The notes under the pieces are model-generated. The model was given only the letters and a program-made list of their open reading frames with translations, was not told where the DNA came from and searched no databases. A DNA stretch of 64,000 nt from Paenibacillus woosongensis. Lineage in GTDB: Bacteria > Bacillota > Bacilli > Paenibacillales > Paenibacillaceae. Location: NCBI RefSeq assembly GCF_030122845.1, contig NZ_CP126084.1, positions 1,426,001-1,490,000 of the forward strand, given 5' to 3'. Shown one piece after another: positions 36,256 to 45,130 of this stretch (position 1 is its first letter; each line of letters opens with the position of its first letter). The translations under genes and the position numbers were made by a program.

Positions 36256-36349
36256 CTTCCACGTACAAATACCCTTATTAGCCAGTGACCAGATACAACC
36301 GGTTTAGATTTATGAATACTTTGTATACAAAGATACCAAACCCTTTGAT

Positions 36350-36437
36350 GCCACACACTGAGATACCGTGCCTAGATTCATATACACTAAGCTGCCACAC
36401 ACTGAGATACCGTACCTAGATTCATATACACTAAGCT
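36350..36437 (+). repeat. Two tandem 44-bp repeats
   Basis: The unit begins GCCACACACTGAGATACCG and ends ATACACTAAGCT; the copies at 36350-36393 and 36394-36437 differ by one base. A third, degenerate partial copy follows to about 36480. It lies after the kinase gene in a non-coding stretch. Confidence 0.9.
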
Positions 36438-36473
36438 GCCATACCCTAATGCCTATACCAAGCTGTTTATACA

Positions 36474-36664
36474 CTAAATGGATTTCATGCATCTAATTAT
36501 GCTCTAAGCGAATGTTTTAGGGGATTAGTTGGATTTTACGCATCTAAAATCAAGAATCCAGCCCAACATTGGCAATTTCCTACTTCTAACGACATGGAAT
36601 CCATTTAAATCTATTTTCACTTCCTAGTCGCAGAAACTAACTACTACTAATCCATTTATTATAG
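36474..36664 (+). repeat. MITE-like intergenic repeat, copy A
   Basis: About 190 bp, AT-rich, starting TAAATGGATTT and ending AATCCATTTA, so the ends are inverted repeats. The reverse complement of 51286-51484 matches it along its whole length, with shared blocks such as GCATCTAAT, TGTTTTAGGG, TCTAAAATC, AAATCCATTTAAATCTATTTT (in two parts) and AACTAACTACTA. It has no coding capacity. Confidence 0.8.
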
Positions 36665-36845
36665 GCTGAACGATTTAAAACGGATGTAGGACAGCTTAGA
36701 AGAAAGCCAAAAAAAATTACCAGTATCCAAAGAAAAGACATACGCACAATGAAAGCGTATTCACACGGACAATAAAATCACAAGTCTCTATAAAGGAATT
36801 GCTAACGCTGCTTCCTGGCCCGGTGCTACGATAAATGCAGACCCT

Positions 36846-36863
36846 GTGGTAAGCGCTTGCAAA
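36846..36863 (+). promoter_or_regulatory. cre-like/LacI-type operator before a sugar importer
   Basis: TGTGGTAAGCGCTTGCAA contains GTAAGCGCTTGC, one base from the perfect palindrome found before the mannanase. It lies about 60 bp ahead of the binding-protein start. The remainder of 36665-36845 shows no gene. Confidence 0.6.
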
Positions 36864-36921
36864 TAAGCTTATTGATCTTCAGGGGATAGAGAACTCATTT
36901 ACGATCAAAGGGGCTGAAACG

Positions 36922-38238
36922 ATGAAGAAAGTACTAGCTTTATTCCTGAGCTGCATGGTGATTCTCGCAGGCTGCTCATCCGGTGGAGGCGGCCAAGAGC
37001 CGGCGGCAAGCGGAAGCAATAGCGGCGGTAGCAGTTCCGGCAGCAAGGCGGAGGAAATCACGATCTGGGCTTGGGATCCAGCGTTCAACATTGCTGCGCT
37101 GAACATTGCAAAGGAAGCGTACAGCAAGAAGAATCCCGATGCCAAAATCAACATCGTAGAATTCGCGCAAGCGGATATCATTCAGAAGCTGAACACGGGG
37201 CTGAACTCCGGCACGACAAAAGGGCTGCCGAACATCGTGCTGATCGAGGATTACCGGGCGCAGGGCTTCCTGCAATCCTACCCGGACGCGTTCTATGATC
37301 TCAGCGGCAAGGTGCGCTCCGAGGATTTCGCGGAATACAAAATCGGGCCGACCAGTCTGAACGGCAAGCAATACGGGGTACCGTTTGATTCCGGGGTCAC
37401 GGGCATGTACGTCCGCAAAGACTACATCGAGCAGGCGGGGTACACGCTGGACGACTTGAAAAATATCGATTGGAAGCAATATATCGAAATCGGCAAGGTC
37501 ATTAAGGAAAAAACCGGCAAGGACATCATTACGCTTGACCCGAACGATTTGGGAATCATCCGCATGATGATTCAATCCGCCGGATCATGGTATTTGGCGG
37601 AGGACGGCAAAACGCCTGATTTGGCGGGCAATGCGGCGCTGAAGGAAGCGTTTGAGCTGTACAAGGAAATGATGGAAGCAAACGTTGTGAAGGTGAACGC
37701 GGACTGGAGCCAGTTTATCGCCAACATCAACAACGGGGATGTCGCTACCGTGCCGACGGGCAACTGGATTACGCCGTCCGTTAAGGCGGAAGCCTCCCAG
37801 GCCGGGCAATGGGCAATCCTGCCGATCCCTAAGCTGCCGCAAACACCAAATTCCGTACATGCGACGAATTTGGGGGGGAGCTCCTGGTACGTCATGAACA
37901 TTCCGGGTGCGGAGACGGCCGCGGATTTTCTAGCGGAAACCTTTGGATCGGACGTGAACATGTACCAGAACCTGCTGACGAACGTCGGCGCGATCGGCAC
38001 ACTGAAGGCGGCTGCTTCCGGCGAAGCGTATGCCAAGCCGGATGAGTTCTTCGGCGGTCAGCAGATCGTCAATGATTTCGCGGCCTGGACGGCCGAGATT
38101 CCAAAGGTGAACTACGGCATTTCCACTTATGCGATCGAGGATATCCTAGTCGTAGAAATGCAAAATTACTTGAACGGCAAGGGCATCGATCAGGCGTTAA
38201 GCGATGCGCAGGCACAGGCCGAAGCTCAGGTTAAATAA
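36922..38238 (+). CDS. Sugar ABC transporter substrate-binding lipoprotein (CUT1 type)
   Basis: A lipoprotein signal ends in LAGC (Cys near 18). A glycine/serine-rich spacer and a solute-binding family 1 domain follow (EITIWAWDPAFNIAAL, GLPNIVLIEDYRAQGFL, YGVPFDSGVTGMYVRKD, VPTGNWITPSVK). The protein binds an oligosaccharide outside the membrane for the two permeases downstream. The substrate is not evident; no glycosidase gene is adjacent. ATG 36922 follows AAAGGGGCTG. A cre-like site suggests catabolite repression. An attenuator-like hairpin separates it from the permeases, which should give an excess of binding protein. Confidence 0.9.
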   Translation: MKKVLALFLSCMVILAGCSSGGGGQEPAASGSNSGGSSSGSKAEEITIWAWDPAFNIAALNIAKEAYSKKNPDAKINIVEFAQADIIQKLNTGLNSGTTKGLPNIVLIEDYRAQGFLQSYPDAFYDLSGKVRSEDFAEYKIGPTSLNGKQYGVPFDSGVTGMYVRKDYIEQAGYTLDDLKNIDWKQYIEIGKVIKEKTGKDIITLDPNDLGIIRMMIQSAGSWYLAEDGKTPDLAGNAALKEAFELYKEMMEANVVKVNADWSQFIANINNGDVATVPTGNWITPSVKAEASQAGQWAILPIPKLPQTPNSVHATNLGGSSWYVMNIPGAETAADFLAETFGSDVNMYQNLLTNVGAIGTLKAAASGEAYAKPDEFFGGQQIVNDFAAWTAEIPKVNYGISTYAIEDILVVEMQNYLNGKGIDQALSDAQAQAEAQVK

Positions 38239-38277
38239 AGCGGCGGGTTATCCGCTCGTTTCATAACAAATACCCAG

Positions 38278-38338
38278 AACCCCTGGGCGCTGAGCTGCAT
38301 TTTGACTTGTGGAGGCGAAGCGTCCCGGGGTTATTTTT
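38278..38338 (+). terminator. Attenuator-like hairpin between binding-protein and permease genes
   Basis: AACCCCTGGGCGC (38278-38290) pairs with GCGTCCCGGGGTT (38320-38332), followed by ATTTTT. An in-frame ATG at 38339 lies right at its tail, so the permease start is placed further on. Confidence 0.75.
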
Positions 38339-38365
38339 ATGGGCAGAAAGGGGCTCTTGCTAAAG

Positions 38366-39259
38366 ATGAAAGCGGACAGAACAGGCCTTAGCATCCGCGC
38401 CAAAAGCAATTTAACCGGGTGGAGCTTCATCCTGATTGCCGTAACCATGATCGCGGCCTTCTATTTCTATCCGATGGTTCAGGCGCTGATCCTGTCGTTC
38501 AAAACCGGAACGGGGAGCAATCTGACTTATACGGGAGGCTCCAACTACGTAAGGCTGCTATCCGACAAAACATTTCTGACGTCCTTATCGAACACGTTCA
38601 TTTACTTGATCATTCAGGTTCCGGTCATGATTCTTCTCGCGTTGTTCATATCGGTGCTGTTGAACGACAGCAAACTGAAATTCCGCGGGTTTTTCCGGAC
38701 GGCGATTTTCCTGCCATGCGTCACCTCACTTGTTGCATACTCTGTCGTGTTCAAATATTTGTTTGCGGCCGACGGGCTGGTGAACTCACTGCTCCTGAAG
38801 CTGTCCGTCATCCAGGTGCCGATCCAGTGGATTACGGATCCATTCTGGGCGAAGATCACGATCATTATTGCGATTACCTGGCGCTGGACGGGATATAACA
38901 TGATTTTTTACTTATCGGCGCTGCAAAATATCGACAGCTCTATCTATGAAGCTGCACGGATCGATGGGGCCTCGTCATTCAAGCAATTTACGAAAATCAC
39001 GGTTCCGATGCTGAAGCCAATCATTTTATTCACCTCCATCACCTCCACGATCGGTACGCTGCAGCTCTTCGACGAGGTCATGAACATTACGAAGGGCGGG
39101 CCCGGCAACGCGACGCTCTCGATTTCGCAGTATATTTACAACCTGTCCTTCAAGTACACAGCGGACTTCGGATATGCGGCAACCGTATCGTACTCTATCG
39201 TGGTCATCATCGTTCTGTTGTCGATCCTTCAATTTAAAGTGGCAGGTGATAAAAAATGA
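38366..39259 (+). CDS. Sugar ABC transporter permease, MalF-type
   Basis: This 297-residue permease has six core helices and the EAA loop EAARIDGASSFKQFTKITVP (about residues 196-215). FYPMVQALILSFKTG and NFDE-like external loops are usual for CUT1 systems. ATG 38366 is chosen because AAAGGGG lies 12 bases upstream and earlier starts sit in the terminator hairpin; the resulting length is typical. It pairs with the next gene product. No ATPase gene is present, so a shared MsmX-like ATPase is inferred. Confidence 0.88.
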   Translation: MKADRTGLSIRAKSNLTGWSFILIAVTMIAAFYFYPMVQALILSFKTGTGSNLTYTGGSNYVRLLSDKTFLTSLSNTFIYLIIQVPVMILLALFISVLLNDSKLKFRGFFRTAIFLPCVTSLVAYSVVFKYLFAADGLVNSLLLKLSVIQVPIQWITDPFWAKITIIIAITWRWTGYNMIFYLSALQNIDSSIYEAARIDGASSFKQFTKITVPMLKPIILFTSITSTIGTLQLFDEVMNITKGGPGNATLSISQYIYNLSFKYTADFGYAATVSYSIVVIIVLLSILQFKVAGDKK

Positions 39260-40080
39260 GCAAGCTGAAGCGCGTATTCACCTACGCTTTTCTCGGCGGA
39301 GCAGCGTTCGTCTCGATCTTTCCCTTCCTGTGGATGGTTGTGAGCGCTACGAACAAATCGGTTGAAGTCACGAAGGGCCGTCTGCTGCCCGGCAGTCATT
39401 TGCTGGACAATTTCCGGAAGCTCGCCGAATCGACCGATCTATGGACTTCATTATGGAATTCCGCGAAAATATCCGTGCTCACGACGATTCTGGCGATTGT
39501 CATCGCGTCGCTGGCCGGGTACGGGTTTGAAATTTACCGCAGCCGGGCGAAGGATATCGTCTTCAGCATCCTGCTGCTATCGATGATGATTCCGTTTGCG
39601 GCGCTGATGATCCCGCTCTACCGGATGTTCGCCAACATTTCCGGCAGCCTCCCGGCGATTGGCATCGATACGATGGCTTCGGTCATGCTGCCGACGATTA
39701 CGACAGCTTTTCTGATTTTCTTCTTCCGGCAGAATTCGAAAATGTTCCCCAAGGATATGGTGGAAGCCGGGCGCATTGACGGGCTGAGCGAGCTGGGGAT
39801 ATTTTTCAAAATATTCATGCCTACGATGAAAACGACCTACGCCGCCGCGGGCATCATTACCTTCATGTCGAGCTGGAACAATTATTTGTGGCCGCTCATC
39901 GTGCTGCAATCGCCGGAGCAGAAGACGATCCCGCTGCTCATCTCCAATCTGGGATCGGGTTATTCGCCGGATTACGGTCTGATCATGCTGGCGATTGTCA
40001 TCGCTACGCTGCCGACGGCGCTGGTATTTTTCCTGATGCAGAAGCATTTCGTGGCGGGCATGATGGGTTCGGTGAAGTAG
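39256..40080 (+). CDS. Sugar ABC transporter permease, MalG-type
   Basis: This 274-residue second channel subunit has about six helices. Its EAA loop is altered to EAGRIDGLSELGIFFKIFMP (about residues 171-190), and the usual C-terminal motif KHFVAGMMGSVK closes the protein. Its start overlaps the previous stop as ATGA. The operon ends here. Confidence 0.9.
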   Translation: MSKLKRVFTYAFLGGAAFVSIFPFLWMVVSATNKSVEVTKGRLLPGSHLLDNFRKLAESTDLWTSLWNSAKISVLTTILAIVIASLAGYGFEIYRSRAKDIVFSILLLSMMIPFAALMIPLYRMFANISGSLPAIGIDTMASVMLPTITTAFLIFFFRQNSKMFPKDMVEAGRIDGLSELGIFFKIFMPTMKTTYAAAGIITFMSSWNNYLWPLIVLQSPEQKTIPLLISNLGSGYSPDYGLIMLAIVIATLPTALVFFLMQKHFVAGMMGSVK

Positions 40081-40103
40081 ATGGGTCGCCATGATGAGCT
40101 GCC

Positions 40104-40244
40104 GCCCGCGCGCCATAACGTGTTACCATAGCGGGCCGGCAGAGGGGCGTCAGTGGCGATGACTGTCGGGGCGCCCGGTAGAGTAAAGCTATATATGCAG
40201 CTATACTTGTTGTATAGAAACCGCTTGGGGATCCGGGCGGTTTC
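40104..40244 (+). terminator. Series of hairpins after the importer operon
   Basis: GCCCGC (40104-40109) can pair with GCGGGC (40131-40136). CTATAC-TTGTT-GTATAG occupies 40201-40217. GAAACCGC (40217-40224) pairs with GCGGTTTC (40237-40244), followed by TTC. At least the last is a reasonable terminator. No gene lies in 40081-40373. Confidence 0.6.
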
Positions 40245-40373
40245 TTCGATAAGATGTTAGTACTACTCTACGCTAATATGGATCTGGGATTGGGAAGAAC
40301 TTGTTCTGACGAAGGGGCATGATGCCAATCGCTCCGACCAGGTCGTCCATTAGACATCAGGGAGGCAAGCTGC

Positions 40374-40703
40374 ATGCAAAGATTATATCAATTGAGTGAA
40401 ATTAAACAGATGATTCAGGAGTCCCCCTTAGTCCTGCTTCTGATCAAGACGAGCCAATGCGGTGTATGCGAATCGATTCAAGCGAAGGCGGCCGGTTTGC
40501 TTAAGTCCCATGCGAAGGTAAGGGGAATCTATGTATTTATGGAGGATGCTCCGGATACGGCAGCGGAGTACTTGGCTTTGTCTGCACCGACATTGCTGCT
40601 CTTTTTTCAAGGAAAGGAAGTATTCCGGGAATCCCGCTTTGTCCGTATGGATGAGCTGGAACAGGTGCTGATAAGGTATGAAGGGGTTTTAGAGGAGATG
40701 TAA
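40374..40703 (+). CDS. Thioredoxin-family protein
   Basis: This 109-residue protein has a thioredoxin fold with the active-site CGVC (TSQCGVCESI, near residue 24) instead of the classic CGPC, and the cis-proline region SAPTLLLFFQGKEV near 73. It has no signal peptide, so it is cytoplasmic. Members with non-standard CxxC are often bacillithiol- or general disulfide-handling proteins; the precise partner is unknown. The start lies after GGGAGGCAAGC. It is a single gene with no obvious functional neighbour. Confidence 0.85.
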   Translation: MQRLYQLSEIKQMIQESPLVLLLIKTSQCGVCESIQAKAAGLLKSHAKVRGIYVFMEDAPDTAAEYLALSAPTLLLFFQGKEVFRESRFVRMDELEQVLIRYEGVLEEM

Positions 40704-40794
40704 AATAGTCTGAGTTTATCGGAAACGGGCAACTAAATGGCTTTCTGAGCGTCTAAGATGTAGATAAGGTTTGGAAAAAGGAGGAAAAACCCTT

Positions 40795-43074
40795 GTGAAT
40801 ATTCGCGGTTTCATGGTTATTTGCACGGCTCTGCTGTTGACGCAGCTGTTGGCAGAGGCGCCAACCTCGGCGAACGTGAAGGGGAGCAGCAACTCTCAGG
40901 CCAATCTAATCCAAGCTCAGAAAGCGAGTGCCCATATCCGCGCGGGGGATCAGCTTAAGCTCAAGCAGGAAGCCCCTTATTTTGCTGATCCGCTGTCCGG
41001 AAAGGAACCCATCGATAGCTTCCATGTGAATTATTATGGCCGCCAGGGGGAATCGTTTTCTGTACAGGACGTATCGGGAGAAATGGTATTACTGCAGGAT
41101 CCATCCCGGGGGAAGTTATGGGTTCCGGTTTGGTATACAACGGCGGCTTCAAGCCGAGTATCAACTATCGCACCGACTTCTGTAACGCTTCGCGCAAACA
41201 CGAAGGTGTCATTGACGCCCGGCAGCATGGTTCAGTGGAGCGCCAGCGCTCTGGGGAATCGGGAAGAACGCCAGATATCGGTTGCCAGGTGGGATGATTG
41301 GTACGGCATTGTCGTAAGCCCGGCACATTGGCATGAGGACTATATTATGAACCGGCCCATTTTGCTGTGGGTTCATGAGAGCCGGATCACGAAGCAAGAG
41401 GAGATGTCCGAGGGCTTAATGGAGCCAAGCTCGACGATTCCCATGACAGCGGTTCGAGATATCGTTGATTTGCTGCTCCATAAAGGAGCCTCAGCTGAGG
41501 AAACCGCGAAGTTCCTGGGTGAGCCCGCTGTAAAGGAGCATTCGGGGAATGTGGAGCTGGCTGGGCAGACGTTCTTGCTGGGCGAGAGTTGGAGATTTGT
41601 ACGTCCAGAAGGGCAATTCATTGCGATCCTCTCCCCAGCGGGCCGACTTGAGACAGGCAAGTGGATATGGCCGGCAGGCGATAAGCCGATGAGCGGGCTG
41701 TTTACTGGTGATGACTATCCCTTTATCCATCATTTTATGGCGGGGCCGCTCCCGGACACATTGAAATTGCCTTACGTATGGCGGAATCAGGGGGATTTAC
41801 AGTATGCCTACCTCACCGGGGCTAGCGATAACGTCCTTGTAGTTCAAGGAGATGACGGGCGTTTTAGCGGGATGCATGATGATTCAAACATATATGGCAT
41901 TGATCGGCTGACTGGAGATAAGCTGTGGCAAATCGATGCCGGATACGGCAGACTGCTCAAGATGATGGGAAATACGGATGATTCGGTCACCGTCTATACA
42001 TCGTTCAGCCCGGAGAAGAAAGCCTATGAGGACAGGGTGCGCCACATTCGGCTTGCCGATGGGGAAGTCCTGTGGGAAACGAGGCTGGAAGGCGGTGAAG
42101 AAGGAAGGTTTCTGGAAATCGGCGGGGCCAAGAATTCCGTCATTATATATGACCGGCCGGACATGGGCAGGGAAACAGGCCATTTGGCCGTGCTGGACAG
42201 GACGACAGGGAAGCAGAAATGGGGAATTGCCATACAAGGCGATTATCGGGTGTTGAACTCCGGAGCAGACGATCCGTATGTGCTTATACAGACCGGCCAG
42301 CTGCTTCAAGCCAGGGACACAAATACCGGCAAAATCGCCTGGACTCTCAAGGCCGATACGATAACCGGTGAAGACCCGCATTTATATCCGTATTATGCCG
42401 GTGGTCCGAGGACTGATCCATTTGCGTCAGAGCACCGTTTACGAAGATGGATGCTCCACGGAGATCAGTGGCTGTTGGTCGATCTGGAGACGGGAAGTGA
42501 GGCAGCACGGTATCCGGCAAAGACGGGAGAACGCTTTGAGGTGCTGAATGAGCGATACCTTCTTATACAGCGACAGCTGCCGGTGAAGTCCGAGTCATTT
42601 GGATCCTCCGTCGAGAGCTACGAATCATTATTATATGATTCAGCCGCGGATAAGATGCTCTGGACTTTGCCTGGGCAAGCATCGAAAGGCATCATCGAAG
42701 GGGAGCATATGTATTTGGTTCTGGACGGCGTTCCGGTAAAAGCAGAGCTGCAGACAGGACGCATTGTATGGAAGCTTCCTGTCACCGCCAGTCAGGATTA
42801 CTCCCTCATGACCCCAGGCAGCTATGTGCTTCTTGAGGATTACGTACTGCTCCCCTACGGATATGATCTGCTTGCGCTCGGCAAGAAGGATGGGCATATC
42901 GCAGGACGCATACAGAACATTTGGATGGGATACGCCGAACTGAGGGAGCAAATATCTCGTGATGGCCTGCTCAACAGGACGGGAGACGAAATATACGCAG
43001 GATCCGCCAACGGTGCATTGACCCGACTGAGTTTAAAGGAACTGGAGTCCATATTAAAGAGCTCGGAGAAGTAG
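40795..43074 (+). CDS. Secreted PQQ-like beta-propeller protein
   Basis: The 759-residue protein begins with a signal peptide (about 1-26). An SH3-like/stress-domain region follows (about 45-190, with VWYTT and VSLTPGSMVQWSASA). A domain near 225-300 resembles the SmpA/OmlA-like helical-strand unit seen in envelope proteins. From about 330 there are repeated PQQ_2 propeller blades with YGIDRLTGDKLWQID, RLADGEVLWETRL, LDRTTGKQKWGIA and ARDTNTGKIAWTL. Such proteins usually scaffold surface complexes; no bound cofactor is implied. GTG 40795 is chosen because AAAGGAGG lies about 10 bases upstream, while the TTG at 40771 overlaps that site. Confidence 0.82.
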   Translation: MNIRGFMVICTALLLTQLLAEAPTSANVKGSSNSQANLIQAQKASAHIRAGDQLKLKQEAPYFADPLSGKEPIDSFHVNYYGRQGESFSVQDVSGEMVLLQDPSRGKLWVPVWYTTAASSRVSTIAPTSVTLRANTKVSLTPGSMVQWSASALGNREERQISVARWDDWYGIVVSPAHWHEDYIMNRPILLWVHESRITKQEEMSEGLMEPSSTIPMTAVRDIVDLLLHKGASAEETAKFLGEPAVKEHSGNVELAGQTFLLGESWRFVRPEGQFIAILSPAGRLETGKWIWPAGDKPMSGLFTGDDYPFIHHFMAGPLPDTLKLPYVWRNQGDLQYAYLTGASDNVLVVQGDDGRFSGMHDDSNIYGIDRLTGDKLWQIDAGYGRLLKMMGNTDDSVTVYTSFSPEKKAYEDRVRHIRLADGEVLWETRLEGGEEGRFLEIGGAKNSVIIYDRPDMGRETGHLAVLDRTTGKQKWGIAIQGDYRVLNSGADDPYVLIQTGQLLQARDTNTGKIAWTLKADTITGEDPHLYPYYAGGPRTDPFASEHRLRRWMLHGDQWLLVDLETGSEAARYPAKTGERFEVLNERYLLIQRQLPVKSESFGSSVESYESLLYDSAADKMLWTLPGQASKGIIEGEHMYLVLDGVPVKAELQTGRIVWKLPVTASQDYSLMTPGSYVLLEDYVLLPYGYDLLALGKKDGHIAGRIQNIWMGYAELREQISRDGLLNRTGDEIYAGSANGALTRLSLKELESILKSSEK

Positions 43075-43109
43075 GCGCTGTTAACCAGAGCAATATATAA
43101 GGTGTGCTT

Positions 43110-43154
43110 GAAGCCGAGAAACAGCCACGTTGCAAGTGGCTGTTTCTCGGCTTC
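43110..43154. terminator. Perfect 19-bp hairpin
   Basis: 43110-43128 (GAAGCCGAGAAACAGCCAC) pairs exactly with 43136-43154 around a 7-base loop. There is no T-run on either side, so besides termination it may protect or process an RNA 3' end. Confidence 0.7.
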
Positions 43155-43339
43155 ATTGGTTAGTTCATTATGTATTAAGCAACCAAACTAATCCTGAGAA
43201 GGGTACTCTCCGTCGAGGCAAATGATAAAATTCAGGGCTAGAAATGGCTGCATATTATTATGAGGCTGACTTGAGCCAGTTGGTGATAATGCGGTTGGAT
43301 TCATAGTTGTATTGGAAATAGAATCATAGAGCGGGAGTT

Positions 43340-44137
43340 GTGTCTGCTGTCCAGGCCGGCCTTCTCGCGGTGATTGCGCCCAAATATGGTTGCCTGCAGT
43401 ATTCGCGCTTCCTGGTGATCGGAACCGCACTTGTTCTGTTGTTGACTTTTTCCGCTGGTGTGTCTGCAGCATCTACATTGGAGCGCATTCAAGCTAACTT
43501 GAACCACGGCATTTCGTTTTTGCTGAACGGACAGGCATGGACGGCTAAAGATGCCAACGGGGCGAAGGCTGTTCCCATCAGTTATAAAGGGACGACATAT
43601 GTACCGCTGCGCGCTGTGGCCGAGGCTACAGGGGCGGACATTCGCTTCGATGCGGCCAAACAGCAAATTTCGATTACGACGGGACCGGTTGCCCAAACTC
43701 CGGGCAAGGGAGAGCGCAGTCCTTTTAGCGTAGATAACGTATCTCACTTCAAATGGAGCTACTATACAAGCGGCATCACTCGGAACAAGGCTGATTTGCA
43801 GTTCGGAGAGACGCAATACGAAGCCGCATTTATGGTTACGGGCGTGAACAGTGCCGGACAAGGCGTTGCTTTTAAAGTCAAGGACGGCACGAAAAAAGTC
43901 GGCGTGTTGGTTGGCTTCAAAACGCCGAAGTCCGATAAAGTATACTCTGGAAGCTATACGATTGCCGACAAGGATGGACAAGCCTTTGCAACCGGTAAAA
44001 TCGAAAACGGCACCGTAGCAGAAAACGTCCTGGTGCTGCCTAACAACACAACCGAGCTGTACGTTAAATTTATCGGACCGGCCGGGGAGGATTCCACGGG
44101 CTACGTCATTTGGGACGAAAGCTGGCTGGAGAATTAA
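43340..44137 (+). CDS. Secreted stalk-domain protein (copper amine oxidase-like N-terminal domain)
   Basis: The 265-residue protein has a hydrophobic signal (about 24-43, ending SAA). A copper amine oxidase N-terminal-like stalk domain follows (about 58-115; YKGTTYVPLRAVAEATGADIRFD, KQQISIT), then a beta-rich C-terminal domain of unknown function. Stalk domains in Paenibacillus proteins present partner domains at the cell surface and do not imply amine oxidase activity. The GTG start at 43340 has GGGAG close by, giving short spacing, so the exact start is uncertain. It is followed by a terminator and has no operon partner. Confidence 0.78.
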   Translation: MSAVQAGLLAVIAPKYGCLQYSRFLVIGTALVLLLTFSAGVSAASTLERIQANLNHGISFLLNGQAWTAKDANGAKAVPISYKGTTYVPLRAVAEATGADIRFDAAKQQISITTGPVAQTPGKGERSPFSVDNVSHFKWSYYTSGITRNKADLQFGETQYEAAFMVTGVNSAGQGVAFKVKDGTKKVGVLVGFKTPKSDKVYSGSYTIADKDGQAFATGKIENGTVAENVLVLPNNTTELYVKFIGPAGEDSTGYVIWDESWLEN

Positions 44138-44170
44138 TTTAAATTATGTCTATGTAAATAATCAGCTTTA

Positions 44171-44216
44171 AAGCCGAGAGATAACCGCTTGTATGCGGCC
44201 GTCTTTCGGTTTTTTG
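44171..44216 (+). terminator. Terminator after the stalk-domain gene
   Basis: AAGCCGAGAG...CCGC pairs with GCGG...CTTTCGGTT with small bulges, followed by TTTTTTG. Confidence 0.75.
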
Positions 44217-44260
44217 CATGGTTATTGCTATGTTGTAGATTAGTGTATTTATTAAAATTA

Positions 44261-44289
44261 GTGACACAGTGACTCTAATCACGTATAAT
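44261..44289 (+). promoter_or_regulatory. Promoter of the methionine-type importer operon
   Basis: GTGACA (44261-44266) and TATAAT (44284-44289) are 17 bases apart. No S-box or T-box leader is visible between it and the first gene. Confidence 0.7.
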
Positions 44290-44365
44290 CATAACAAGAT
44301 ATAGAGTATAACAGATGTTTGAAATTAGTAGTACAATTTCAAGATGGTTAAAGGGGGACAATCGA

Positions 44366-45130
44366 ATGATATCCCTGCAGGAGGTTAGCAAGAGCTATGG
44401 CCAGCAGCGAAATGACAGATTAGCTGCGGTTCAGGAAGTAACTCTCACGGTTGAGGAAGGAACGATTCATGGCATCATCGGACCTAGCGGCGCAGGAAAA
44501 TCCACGCTGCTGCGGCTGATGAATATGCTGGAAGCTCCGGATGCAGGGAGGGTCATCATAGCAGGCCAGGATTGGACCGTCCTGAGTGAAGGCGAGCTGC
44601 GCCGGGCGAGAAGATCCATCGGCATGATTTTTCAGCAATTCAACTTGCTTCAGAATCGTACGGTCAGCGGCAATGTCTCCGTTCCCCTGGAGTTGGCTGG
44701 CCTGCCGAGGAAGGAACGGGCTGAGCGGGTTCGCGAGTGCCTGCGGTTTGTCGGGTTATCGGACAAGGCGGAGGAATACCCGGCGGCGCTTAGCGGAGGG
44801 CAGAAGCAGCGGGTAGCGATAGCCCGCGCTCTGGCGAATCACCCGAAGGTACTGCTCTGCGACGAGCCGACCTCATCCCTCGATCCGAATACGACGAATG
44901 ATATCCTTGGCGTCTTGAGGCATGTGAACGAGACCTTGGGCGTCACGATCATTATCGTCACGCACGAGATGGATGTGGTAGCGCAGCTATGCCAACGGGT
45001 CTCCGTGATGGAGGACGGCCGGTTGACGGACAGCTTTGCACTGCAGCCTCAGAACCGTGCCTCTGCGATCCTGTCACCGAAATCGTACAGGGAACAGCTG
45101 TTGGGTACGGAGGGGCTTAGCGATGTTTGA
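44366..45130 (+). CDS. metN: Methionine-type ABC transporter ATP-binding protein, short form
   Basis: The ATPase has Walker A GPSGAGKST, Q-loop FQQFNLL, signature LSGGQKQRVAIARAL, Walker B VLLCDEPTSSLD and the H-loop THEMDVV. At 254 residues it ends soon after the ABC domain. It lacks the C-terminal NIL domain that lets classic MetN (about 340 residues) be inhibited by methionine. ATG 44366 follows AAAGGGGGA. The gene overlaps metI by 8 bp. Substrate is assigned from the three-gene layout with a D-methionine-type permease and an NlpA-type lipoprotein; a related amino acid is possible. Confidence 0.87.
   Translation: MISLQEVSKSYGQQRNDRLAAVQEVTLTVEEGTIHGIIGPSGAGKSTLLRLMNMLEAPDAGRVIIAGQDWTVLSEGELRRARRSIGMIFQQFNLLQNRTVSGNVSVPLELAGLPRKERAERVRECLRFVGLSDKAEEYPAALSGGQKQRVAIARALANHPKVLLCDEPTSSLDPNTTNDILGVLRHVNETLGVTIIIVTHEMDVVAQLCQRVSVMEDGRLTDSFALQPQNRASAILSPKSYREQLLGTEGLSDV

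Noticed and set aside
43340..44137. Amine oxidase function for the stalk-domain protein
   Set aside because: Only the N-terminal-like stalk domain is present; no catalytic domain is encoded.
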